Assembly: GCF_000719335.1 (NCBI RefSeq) | Contig: NZ_JOGB01000062.1 | Location: 1-40,574, forward strand | Direction of reading: 5' to 3' | Length of the DNA: 40,574 nt | From: Streptomyces sp. NRRL S-87 | GTDB taxonomy: Bacteria; Actinomycetota; Actinomycetes; Streptomycetales; Streptomycetaceae | In this document: piece after piece, positions 17,278 to 23,906 of the stretch | How positions within the stretch are numbered: the first letter of the stretch is position 1 | Layout of the letters: each line of letters begins with the position of its first letter | Translations under genes and position numbers: made by a program | The notes under the pieces: generated by a model | Databases searched by the model: none | What the model was told of the DNA's origin: nothing | What the model saw: only the letters and a program-made list of their open reading frames with translations

Positions 17278-18144
17278 ATGCCCCCGACCAAGGTCGTCCC
17301 CATCCCCGTCATGGGCCGCCACAACATCAACGCCTACCTGCTCCTGGGTCGCCGCCCCGTCCTCGTCGACGCGGGCACCCCCGGCAGCGGGCGCCTGATC
17401 CGCGACCGGATCGCGGCGCACGGCGTCGACCCCGCCGACCTCGCCCTGATCGTCCTCACCCACGGCCACATCGACCACTTCGGCTCCGCCGCCGAACTGC
17501 ACCGGCTGACCGGCGCGCCGGTCGCGGGGCACGTCGCCGACCTGGGCCCGTACCGCACCGGCCGGGTCCGGGAACCGTACCTGCCGACCGGGCCGATGGG
17601 CCGCCTGATGGCCCGCAACCCCAAGCTGCACGTGCGAGCCGAGCCGATCGAACCCCAGGTGCTCGTCCGCGGCGAGAGCGACCTGGCGGACTTCGGCGTC
17701 GCGGCACGCATCGTGCCGACCCCGGGCCACACGGCGGGTTCCGTGTCCGTCCTCACCGACGGGGGCGACCTCGTGGCGGGCGACCTGATCGCCAACTCCT
17801 TCTTCGGCCTCGTCCGTGGCCGCCCGGCCAACCCGCCCTTCCACGACGACCCGCTGGCCAACCTCACCAGCCTGCGCGCGATGCTCGCCCTGGGCCCGAC
17901 CGCCCTGCACGTCGGCCACGGCACCGCCCTGGACCCCGACCCGGTCCGCCGCTGGGCCGACCGCGAGCAGCGCCGTCTGACCCGCCGCGCGGCCTCGGGC
18001 CGCCTCCGCACCCGGACCGCGGCCGAGGCCGGGACCGGGACCGAAACCGGATCCGGGACCGGGACCGAGGCCGGGGCCGGGGCTGGGACCGGGACCGAGG
18101 CCGGGGCCGGGGCTGGGACCGGGACCGGGACCGGGGCTGGTTAG
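17278..18144 (+). CDS. MBL-fold metallo-hydrolase with repetitive Gly/Thr/Ala tail
   Basis: This is a 288-residue protein of the metallo-beta-lactamase superfamily. The metal motif THGHIDHFG (HxHxDH) is near residue 61, PTPGHTAGSVSV supplies the next histidine near 150, LVAGDLI the bridging aspartate, and HVGHGT the last histidine, so a two-metal active site is expected. Family members hydrolyse esters, thioesters or lactones. The substrate here is unknown. The catalytic core ends near residue 245. The last 40 residues are GTGTEAGAGA repeats produced by a 30-bp DNA repeat and are unlikely to be structured. The ATG at 17278 follows GAGGAG by 6 bases. It sits 185 bases after the AraC-type regulator. 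Confidence 0.92.
   Translation: MPPTKVVPIPVMGRHNINAYLLLGRRPVLVDAGTPGSGRLIRDRIAAHGVDPADLALIVLTHGHIDHFGSAAELHRLTGAPVAGHVADLGPYRTGRVREPYLPTGPMGRLMARNPKLHVRAEPIEPQVLVRGESDLADFGVAARIVPTPGHTAGSVSVLTDGGDLVAGDLIANSFFGLVRGRPANPPFHDDPLANLTSLRAMLALGPTALHVGHGTALDPDPVRRWADREQRRLTRRAASGRLRTRTAAEAGTGTETGSGTGTEAGAGAGTGTEAGAGAGTGTGTGAG
18055..18140. repeat. 30-bp tandem repeat in the MBL-fold gene
   Basis: Two identical 30-base copies (18055-18084 and 18085-18114) and a degraded third encode GTGTEAGAGA units at the C-terminus of the hydrolase. The unit length preserves the frame, so the tail could vary in length between strains. Confidence 0.85.
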
Positions 18145-18209
18145 GGCTGGGGCCGGGACCTGACCACGACGCCGACCGCGCCGCCCTACGAGCCGCCCGC
18201 CCCACCTCC

Positions 18210-18743
18210 TCAGGCCGCCGCGCCCGCCGGGCGGCCCGCCCGGTGACGGCGTACCGCGTCGCGGTTGGCGCACCGGTGCGAGCAGTATCGGCGGCGCCCG
18301 GTGCGCGTCGTGTCCGCGAAGACCACGGCGCACTCGGCGACGGCGCACCGGCCGAGCCGGTGCATCCCGCGCCCGACCAGGTGCAGCGCGGTGCCGACGG
18401 AGATCAGCGTGGCCAGCAGCGCGGCGAGCGGCTGGTCGTCGTCGCGGTAGTGCAGGTGCCAGCCGTCGCCCGCGTGGTCGGTGAGCCGGGGGTATGCGGC
18501 GCCGGCGGCCAGCAGCAGGTTCAGCCGCCCGGCCCGCTCCGCCTCGTCGGCGGCGTCGACCACGCCCTCCCAGGCGTCCAGCAGCGCGAGCGTGCGGGCC
18601 AGGTCCCCGGGCCCGGCCGGGCCGTCCACGGCCAGGCCGGCGGCCCGGCAGCGGTCGAGCAGTTCCGCGGGGCTCGTCGGCCGCCGGTTGGCGAGTTCGG
18701 CGGCCAGGTTCACGGCATCCTCGCCGTAAGGGTTGAGGTGCAT
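18210..18743 (-). CDS. CGNR zinc-finger protein with ABATE domain
   Basis: The 177-residue product has an N-terminal ABATE region (about 1-125, starting MHLNPYGEDAVNLAAELANRRP) and a C-terminal CGNR-type zinc finger. Its ligands appear as C-AVAEC at the start, then RRRYCSHRCANRDAVRRHR, here CANR instead of the canonical CGNR. These proteins are thought to be stress-related transcription regulators. The start codon is only 20 bases from the start of the divergent MFS gene, so the two are probably co-regulated, and the CGNR protein may control the transporter. No ribosome site is visible. A GTGACT-17-TGTAAT promoter ending 6 bases before the ATG suggests a leaderless mRNA. Confidence 0.88.
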   Translation of the reverse strand: MHLNPYGEDAVNLAAELANRRPTSPAELLDRCRAAGLAVDGPAGPGDLARTLALLDAWEGVVDAADEAERAGRLNLLLAAGAAYPRLTDHAGDGWHLHYRDDDQPLAALLATLISVGTALHLVGRGMHRLGRCAVAECAVVFADTTRTGRRRYCSHRCANRDAVRRHRAGRPAGAAA

Positions 18744-18749
18744 AAGACC

Positions 18750-18778
18750 ATTACAGCAGTCTCGTGGTCATGAGTCAC
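18750..18778 (-). promoter_or_regulatory. Possible promoter of the CGNR gene (leaderless)
   Basis: On the minus strand, GTGACT (18773-18778) and TGTAAT (18750-18755) are separated by 17 bases, with the ATG 6 bases after the -10. Transcription would start at or next to the A of ATG. The -35 lies inside the first codons of the divergent MFS gene. Confidence 0.5.
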
Positions 18779-20152
18779 CCCACCGACGCACCACCCGCGA
18801 GCGACGGCACCACGACCCATGTACGGGCCTCCGCGCCCCCGTTGGCCCCCGCACCCGGCCCCACCGCCCCGCCCCCGTACCGCTGGGTGGTCCTCGGGGC
18901 CGCCACCTTCACCCAGGCCGCCTCCTGCTTCTTCGTCCAGGGCATCGGGCCCATGGCGGTCCCCCTCCAGCAGGCCCTCGACCTCACCGCCACCCAACTC
19001 GGCCTGCTCCTCTCCGCCACCCAACTGGTACCGCTGGTCGGGCTGTTGGCGGTCGGCGAGCTGCTGGACCGGTACGGCGAACGGTGGGTCGTCGGCATCG
19101 GCACCGGCGTGGTCGCCGCAGCGCTGCTCGCCGGCGGCCTGGCGCAGGGGTACGCGTCCCTGCTCGTGGTCCTCCTGGTGGTGGGCGCCGGGTACAGCAC
19201 GGCCCAGCCCGGCGGCAGCAAGTCGGTGGCGGTGTGGTTCGGCCCGGAGCAGCGCGGCCTGGCCATGGGCGTCCGGCAGGCGGGCCTGCCCCTGGGCGGC
19301 GCGCTGGCGGCCGCGGTCCTGCCCGCCGTCGCCACGGCGTACGGCTGGCGGTCCGCACTGGTGGTCGGCGGCCTGACCGCCCTCGCGGGGGCCACCGCCT
19401 TCACCGCGCTCTACCGCCGACCGCCCGCCGCCCCACCCCTGGCGGCCGCCCCGCTCCCGGCCACCGCCCCGCCCTCCGGCACCATCCCGTCGACCCCCGC
19501 GACCCCCGCGACCGAACCTTCCGGCGTCCCCCCGACCCCGCCGCCGCGCCCGGCCGTCCACAGGCTGGGGATGCTGCGCGAGCCGGCGGTGCGGCGGGCC
19601 GTGCTCTCCGGCACCAGCATGGTCTCGGTGCACAGCGGCATCGGCGTGCTGGGTGCGCTGTACCTGCACGAGGTGACGTCCCTCGGGGCCGGCCCGGCGG
19701 CGGCGGTCCTCGTGGCGTCCCAAGGGGCGGGCGCGCTCGGCCGGATCGCCCTGGCGGCCTGGAGCGACCGCAGCCGCGCCGGCCGCTTCCGCCCCGTACG
19801 GACCTCGATGATCGCGGCGCTGGCCGGACTCGCGGCCCTGGCCACACCGCTCGGGCACTCCCCCTGGGTGGCCGCCGCCGCCCTCACCTGGCTCGGCTTC
19901 TTCGGGATCGGTTGGTACGGCCCCTGGGTGGCGTACCTCGCCGAGGCCGCCCCACCGGGCCGGACCGGCTTCGCCCTCGGCCTGGTGATGGCCGTGAACC
20001 AGGTGGCCGTCATCCTGGTCCCGCCCGCCCTCGGCCTCCTGCTCGACGCCACCGGCGGCTTCACCCCCGCGTGGGCGGCCCTCGCCGCCGTGACGGCGGC
20101 GGCCCTGGCCGCCACCGCCCGCGACGGCCGGGCCGGGGCCGGGAGCCCGTAG
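18764..20152 (+). CDS. MFS transporter
   Basis: This major facilitator superfamily protein of up to 462 residues has about 12 predicted transmembrane helices in two halves. A proline-rich cytosolic N-terminus (to about residue 40) precedes the first helix, WVVLGAATFTQAASCFFVQG. The loop between helices 2 and 3 carries GELLDRYGERWVV, the usual motif A (DRYG-R). A long Pro/Ala/Thr cytosolic loop (about 225-270) joins the halves. The substrate cannot be told from sequence. The general form resembles nitrate/nitrite- or oxalate-type and cyanate-permease-like MFS proteins as well as drug exporters. Start is GTG 18764 or ATG 18770. Neither has a ribosome site, so a leaderless message is possible. 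It is divergent from the CGNR regulator. Confidence 0.9.
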   Translation: MVMSHPTDAPPASDGTTTHVRASAPPLAPAPGPTAPPPYRWVVLGAATFTQAASCFFVQGIGPMAVPLQQALDLTATQLGLLLSATQLVPLVGLLAVGELLDRYGERWVVGIGTGVVAAALLAGGLAQGYASLLVVLLVVGAGYSTAQPGGSKSVAVWFGPEQRGLAMGVRQAGLPLGGALAAAVLPAVATAYGWRSALVVGGLTALAGATAFTALYRRPPAAPPLAAAPLPATAPPSGTIPSTPATPATEPSGVPPTPPPRPAVHRLGMLREPAVRRAVLSGTSMVSVHSGIGVLGALYLHEVTSLGAGPAAAVLVASQGAGALGRIALAAWSDRSRAGRFRPVRTSMIAALAGLAALATPLGHSPWVAAAALTWLGFFGIGWYGPWVAYLAEAAPPGRTGFALGLVMAVNQVAVILVPPALGLLLDATGGFTPAWAALAAVTAAALAATARDGRAGAGSP

Positions 20153-20387
20153 GCGAAGCCCCGTACGCCCGGCCGACGAGTCAGGCCGCTTCTACGGGGG
20201 GATCGGGGCCTACCGGTTCCGGCACCGCCACGTGGCGATCCTGCTCGCCGGCGCCCCCGACCCCGACCAGGCCGCCCACGCCCTGCTCGCCCCGCTGGCG
20301 GCCGACCACGTCGCCGCGCTCCTGCCGGAGCTCGGCGAGCAGCGGATGCGCGCCGGCCTGCTCCGCCTCGCCCGATCGACGGGGTGA
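20153..20387 (+). pseudogene. Remnant 3' end of an unidentified gene
   Basis: Beginning right after the MFS stop in another frame, an open stretch with strong G/C third-position bias encodes DESGRFYGGIGAYRFRHRHV, then AILLAGAPDPDQAAHALLAP and a C-terminal GEQRMRAGLLRLARSTG, ending at TGA 20385-20387. No start codon lies at its beginning. A GTG at 20232 would give only 51 residues without a good ribosome site. The stop is embedded in a strong terminator hairpin, as expected at the end of a real gene. I read it as the surviving 3' end of a gene whose 5' part was lost when the MFS region joined here. The family was not recognised. Confidence 0.55.
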
Positions 20388-20423
20388 GCCGGCCCGCCCC
20401 CGAGGGGCCGGGCCGGCTCACCC
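20382..20423. terminator. Terminator hairpin overlapping the remnant's stop codon
   Basis: A perfect 15-bp inverted repeat (20382-20396 and 20409-20423) starts in the stop region of the gene remnant and lies 17 bases from the stop of the convergent DUF1876 gene. It probably serves both directions. Confidence 0.82.
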
Positions 20424-20440
20424 GCGGAGCGCGGAACCGG

Positions 20441-20719
20441 TCACCCGTTGATCGGGTACGAGTGCTTGCCCGTCGCCTCGTCGATCTCCGTGTGCGCCTT
20501 CTCCAGGAGCTGCGACGCGAGATCCATCAGCGCCCGCGCGCCCGCGATCTCCTCCCCGACCCTCAGCTGCTCCGGGTCGGAGGGGTGGCGCAGGGCGTAG
20601 CCGCGCGCCTTGAGTTCCGTGCCGTCGCCGAGCCTGAGGAGGCAGGCCGCGCTGGTGCGGTGCCCCTCGTCCACGAACTCGGTCTCGACGTGCCATCCGA
20701 TGTGCTGGTGCTCAGACAT
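20441..20719 (-). CDS. DUF1876 domain protein
   Basis: This is a 92-residue small cytosolic protein. DUF1876 proteins are short actinobacterial proteins, usually annotated as dsRBD-fold-containing, of unknown function. The family pattern is visible as GWHVETEFVDEGHRTSAACLL, RGYALRHPSD and RVGEEIAGARAL, followed by a terminal helix EKAHTEIDEATG. It is closely similar to the second DUF1876 gene in this window (22384-22656), sharing GWHV, RGYA-RHPSD, RVGEEIA-ARAL and YPI. GGAGGTG precedes the ATG by 7 bases. The two copies flank the HATPase/XRE/DUF397 genes and lie in the same orientation. Confidence 0.9.
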   Translation of the reverse strand: MSEHQHIGWHVETEFVDEGHRTSAACLLRLGDGTELKARGYALRHPSDPEQLRVGEEIAGARALMDLASQLLEKAHTEIDEATGKHSYPING

Positions 20720-20788
20720 GCCACATCACCTCCACCGCTCCCCCCTCCCAGGGTGCGGCCGCCCCCGCCGTTCCGCCATCCCCGGCCG

Positions 20789-21172
20789 TCACACGTCGAA
20801 CTCGCACCAGACCGCCTTCCCCGGCGACCTCGGCACCGCCCCCCACCGGTCGGCGACCCCCGCGACGACCACCAGCCCCCTCCCGGCCCCCACCCGCAGC
20901 CGCGACAGCCCGGGCCCGCTGTCGTGGACCTCGACGCGGACGACGCCCTCGAAGCGCAGCATCCGCAGCCGGTACCCCCGCCCCGGCGGCACCCCGTGCC
21001 GCAGCGCGTTGGTCGCCAGCTCGCTCACGCAGAGCGACACGTCGTGCCTGCGCCGCCCGACTCCCCACGCGTCGAGCGTCTCCACGGCGAAGTCCCGCGC
21101 AGCCCGCACGGTTTGGCGGGAGCGGGGGTAGAACCGGTCCCTCATCAGGGCGGGTTGAGTCTCAAGGTTCAC
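20789..21172 (-). CDS. ATP-binding protein, HATPase_c_2 (RsbW-like)
   Basis: This is a 127-residue single-domain GHKL ATPase of the anti-sigma-factor-like type common in Streptomyces. The N box is ELATNALRHG and the G1 box is DSGPGLS. GRGLVVVAGVADRWG corresponds to the G2 region. Proteins of this kind bind and inactivate sigma factors or other regulators by ATP-dependent phosphorylation of an antagonist. Many sit next to DUF397 and XRE-DUF5753 genes in whiJ- or abaA-like groups, as here. The GTG at 21172 lacks a clear ribosome site. ATG 21145 is the alternative. It is divergent from the XRE gene, and the 112-bp gap between them contains an inverted repeat that may control both. Confidence 0.88.
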   Translation of the reverse strand: MNLETQPALMRDRFYPRSRQTVRAARDFAVETLDAWGVGRRRHDVSLCVSELATNALRHGVPPGRGYRLRMLRFEGVVRVEVHDSGPGLSRLRVGAGRGLVVVAGVADRWGAVPRSPGKAVWCEFDV

Positions 21173-21215
21173 GAGGCGATCGTCGCGGTGCGTGACTAGC
21201 GTTGTGCAGTGCGCC

Positions 21216-21243
21216 GACCCGTACCACTTGGTTGGTACGGGTC
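21216..21243. promoter_or_regulatory. Inverted repeat, probable operator between HATPase and XRE genes
   Basis: GACCCGTACC (21216-21225) and GGTACGGGTC (21234-21243) form a perfect 10-bp inverted repeat with an 8-base spacer. Another partial copy, AGTACGGGTA, follows at 21244-21253. It lies in the gap between the divergent genes, 42 bases before the XRE start. The dyad and adjoining direct half-site are typical of a binding site for the adjacent XRE regulator. The protein that binds it is inferred. Confidence 0.65.
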
Positions 21244-21284
21244 AGTACGGGTACATCGCCGGTGCAGGTGGGGAGTTCCGATTC

Positions 21285-22109
21285 ATGCCGCCGAGGAAAC
21301 GTGTAGCTAAGAACGGCACCGCTCTCAAGATGATCGGAGCGCAGGTGGCCATTCTCCGCAAGAAGAAGAACCTGACCCAGAAAGCGCTGGGTCACGAGGT
21401 CTCCCTGGACGGAGAAACGGTCGCCTCCATCGAACAAGGCAGACGCCCCCTGATGCCGGACGCTGCGGAACGGATGGACCTGGTCCTGGAGACGGGCGGG
21501 CTCTTGGCGGCGGCCGTTGCCTTCCTTCCCGCGGTGGATCAAATCCCGGTATGGGCCGAGGCGTTCATCGACCTCGAACGCGAGGCCGTCAGCATGTCGT
21601 CGTACGAGAACCAAGTCATTCCGGGCCTGCTGCAGACAGCGGAGTACGCCCGCGCCGTCTTCACCAACGAGATTCCGGCGCTCAGCCAGCGGAAGATCGA
21701 TGAGCGCGTCGAAACCCGCTTGGAGCGTCAGGCGATCCTGTATCGCGAGGATCCACCCGGCCTCAGCTACGTTATCGCCGAAGCCGCGCTGCTCGACCAG
21801 CTCGGCGGCCGCGACGTGTACCGGGCGGCGCTCCGCCATCTACGCTCATGCGCCGACCTCCACGGCATCTCCATCCAGATCATGCCGCTCGGACGCCGGA
21901 CACACGCCGGACTCTCCGGCCCCTTCGTTCTGATCGAGACGCCGGATCTCCAGCAACTTGCATACGCCGAGACGCAACGCGGCAGTCAGCTCATCTCCGA
22001 CCGCAACGAGGTCAGCATCCTGTCCCGCAAGTATGCGATGCTGCGAACTCAGGCCTTCAACCCGGAAGAGACGAAGGGCCTGTTGGACAGGTTGCTAGGA
22101 GAGCGATGA
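21285..22109 (+). CDS. XRE-family regulator with DUF5753 domain (WhiJ-like)
   Basis: The 274-residue product has an N-terminal helix-turn-helix of the XRE type (about 12-75; MIGAQVAILRKKKNLTQKAL, then SLDGETVASIEQGRR) and a C-terminal DUF5753 domain of about 170 residues containing SYENQVIPGLLQTAEYARAV, the usual opening of that domain, and later ISIQIMPLG. Such proteins pair with small DUF397 proteins in development and antibiotic regulation, as with WhiJ. Start ATG 21285 is preferred over an in-frame ATG at 21192 because the earlier reading runs through the inverted-repeat operator and GGGGAG stands about 10 bases before 21285. G+C at third positions is visibly lower than in neighbouring genes. 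Its stop overlaps the start of the DUF397 gene by four bases. Confidence 0.92.
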   Translation: MPPRKRVAKNGTALKMIGAQVAILRKKKNLTQKALGHEVSLDGETVASIEQGRRPLMPDAAERMDLVLETGGLLAAAVAFLPAVDQIPVWAEAFIDLEREAVSMSSYENQVIPGLLQTAEYARAVFTNEIPALSQRKIDERVETRLERQAILYREDPPGLSYVIAEAALLDQLGGRDVYRAALRHLRSCADLHGISIQIMPLGRRTHAGLSGPFVLIETPDLQQLAYAETQRGSQLISDRNEVSILSRKYAMLRTQAFNPEETKGLLDRLLGER

Positions 22110-22285
22110 GCACCGCACTGACGTGGTTCAAGTCCAGCTACAGCACCGAACAGGGCGGCAACTGCGTCGAAGTGGCCACCACCCCCACCACCATCCACGT
22201 CCGGGACTCGAAGGCCGCCGACGGCCCCGTCATCGACCTCGCCCCCGCCGCCTGGGCGGCGCTGACCGGCTGGGTCGGCCGGTAG
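22106..22285 (+). CDS. DUF397 domain small protein
   Basis: The 59-residue protein shows the DUF397 signature: WFKSSYSTEQGGNCVEVA, VRDSK, then a helix ending in W. DUF397 proteins, related in role to the small proteins found beside WhiJ and similar to BldB-linked systems, act as partners or antagonists of the neighbouring XRE-DUF5753 regulator. ATGA overlap with the upstream stop and AGGAG 4 bases before the ATG indicate translational coupling, so the two proteins are probably made in fixed ratio. A terminator hairpin follows at 22329-22360. Confidence 0.93.
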   Translation: MSTALTWFKSSYSTEQGGNCVEVATTPTTIHVRDSKAADGPVIDLAPAAWAALTGWVGR

Positions 22286-22328
22286 CGCACCCCGAGGGGG
22301 CCCGCTGCCTGGTCTTCCGCGGAGACGG

Positions 22329-22360
22329 CGACGGCCCGGGCCGTCGGCCCCGGGCCGTCG
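22329..22360. terminator. Terminator hairpin
   Basis: CGACGGCCCGGG and CCCGGGCCGTCG form a perfect 12-bp inverted repeat with an 8-base loop, between the convergent DUF397 and DUF1876 genes. Confidence 0.8.
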
Positions 22361-22383
22361 TCTTCGGACACCCGCTTCCGCCG

Positions 22384-22656
22384 CTACCGGCTGATCGGGT
22401 ACGAGGTCCGCCCCGACGCGCCGTCGATCTCGTCGTGCGCCTTCGTGAGCAGCTGCTCCTTCAGGTCGTTCAACGCACGCGCCGCCGCGATCTCCTCACC
22501 CACCCGCGGCTGATTGCCGTCCGACGGGTGGCGGCTCGCGTAGCCGCGCGAGCGCAACTCGCTGCCGTCGGGCAGCCGGACCAGGGCCGCCGCGCGGGTG
22601 TGCTTGCTGTCCTCCTGGAACTCCATGTCGACGTGCCATCCCACGGCATCCTTCAT
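22384..22656 (-). CDS. DUF1876 domain protein (second copy)
   Basis: The product is 90 residues, beginning MKDAVGWHVDMEFQEDSKHT and continuing RSRGYASRHPSDGNQPRVGEEIAAARALNDL to TSYPISR. It is a close paralogue of the protein at 20441-20719 and has the same fold pattern. GGAGG lies 9 bases before the ATG at 22656. Function is unknown in this family, which is expressed in mycobacteria and Streptomyces as small soluble proteins. The gene lies about 106 bases downstream of hemB on the same strand. The in-frame extension upstream of 22656 has no supporting ribosome site. Confidence 0.9.
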   Translation of the reverse strand: MKDAVGWHVDMEFQEDSKHTRAAALVRLPDGSELRSRGYASRHPSDGNQPRVGEEIAAARALNDLKEQLLTKAHDEIDGASGRTSYPISR

Positions 22657-22762
22657 GGCGATCACCTCCGGGCCACCACGGATCCTGGCCGGGCCCCGGG
22701 CCCGGCCGCTGATTCCAGCGTGCACCCGCGACCGCACGCCCGCACGGCACGCGCTTCCCGGC

Positions 22763-23764
22763 TCAGCGCTCCCGGCGCAGCCAGCCCGCGACCTCGGTCG
22801 CCCAGTAGGTGAGGATCGTGTCCGCACCGGCGCGCTTGATGCCGGTCAGCGTCTCCAGGATGGCCCGGTCGCGCTCGACCCAGCCCTTCTCCGCGGCGGC
22901 CTCGATCATCGCGTACTCGCCGCTGATCTGGTACGCCGAGACCGGCACGTCCACGGCCTGTGCCACCCGGTAGAGGATGTCGAGGTACGGGCCCGCCGGC
23001 TTGACCATGACCATGTCCGCGCCCTCCTCCAGGTCGAGGGCGAGCTCGCGCAGGGACTCCTTGGCGTTGGCCGGGTCCTGCTGGTAGGTCTTGCGGTCGC
23101 CCTGCAGCGAGGAGGCGACCGCCTCGCGGAAGGGGCCGTAGAAGGCGGAGGAGTACTTGGCCGTGTAGGCGAGGATCGACACGTCCTCGTGGCCGGTCTC
23201 GTCGAGGGCGTCGCGGATGACGCCGACCTGGCCGTCCATCATGCCGCTCGGGCCCACCACGTGGACGCCCGCGTCGGCCTGGACCTGGGCCATCTCGGCG
23301 TACCGCTCCAGGGTGGCGTCGTTGTCGACCCGGCCGTCCGCGTCCAGGACGCCGCAGTGACCGTGGTCGGTGTACTCGTCCAGGCACAGGTCCGACATGA
23401 TCACCAGGTCGTCGCCGACCTCGGCCTTCACGTCGCGGATGGCGAGCTGGAGGATGCCGTCCGGCTCGGTGCCGGCGGTGCCCAGGGCGTCCTTGTTCTC
23501 GTCCGCCGGGACGCCGAAGAGCATGATGCCGGCGACGCCCGCCTCGACCGCCTCGGCGGCGGCCTTGCGGAGGGTGTCGCGGGTGTGCTGGACCACACCC
23601 GGCATGGCCTTGATCGCCAGCGGCTCGCTGATGCCCTCGCGCACGAAGGCCGGGAGGATCAGGTCGGCCGGGTGCAGGCGGGTCTCGGCGACCATCCGCC
23701 GCATCGCGGGGGTGGTGCGCAGGCGGCGGGGCCGCGAGCCGGGGAAGGATCCGTACACGCTCAT
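22763..23764 (-). CDS. hemB: Delta-aminolevulinic acid dehydratase (porphobilinogen synthase)
   Basis: HemB condenses two 5-aminolevulinate molecules to porphobilinogen, the second common step of tetrapyrrole synthesis. The product has 333 residues. The Schiff-base lysines are in [15 protein letters not shown] and [11 protein letters not shown]. The metal-site segment reads [14 protein letters not shown]. It keeps two of the three cysteines of zinc enzymes and has Asp where the middle Cys would be, so metal use may differ from classical Zn forms. The ATG at 23764 has GAGGCG about 8 bases upstream. It is on the same strand as rex-hemACD but follows a strong hairpin and a 142-base gap, so it is probably expressed partly on its own. 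Confidence 0.96.
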   Translation of the reverse strand: MSVYGSFPGSRPRRLRTTPAMRRMVAETRLHPADLILPAFVREGISEPLAIKAMPGVVQHTRDTLRKAAAEAVEAGVAGIMLFGVPADENKDALGTAGTEPDGILQLAIRDVKAEVGDDLVIMSDLCLDEYTDHGHCGVLDADGRVDNDATLERYAEMAQVQADAGVHVVGPSGMMDGQVGVIRDALDETGHEDVSILAYTAKYSSAFYGPFREAVASSLQGDRKTYQQDPANAKESLRELALDLEEGADMVMVKPAGPYLDILYRVAQAVDVPVSAYQISGEYAMIEAAAEKGWVERDRAILETLTGIKRAGADTILTYWATEVAGWLRRER

Positions 23765-23810
23765 GTTCAGTTCGCCTCTGGGTGGATTCGAAGCTGGCGC
23801 TTCAAGCGTA

Positions 23811-23844
23811 GGGCCCGGGAGGCTGCCGCCAGCCTCCCGGGCCC
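23811..23844. terminator. Strong hairpin between hemD and hemB
   Basis: GGGCCCGGGAGGCTG and CAGCCTCCCGGGCCC form a perfect 15-bp inverted repeat with loop CCGC, 63 bases after the hemD stop. It probably terminates the rex-hemACD transcript or reduces read-through into hemB. Confidence 0.85.
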
Positions 23845-23906
23845 TTCTCGAACTCGCCATGCGGCGCCGTCACGCGCCGTGCGCGGCCCTAAGCAGCCGG
23901 CAGCCG

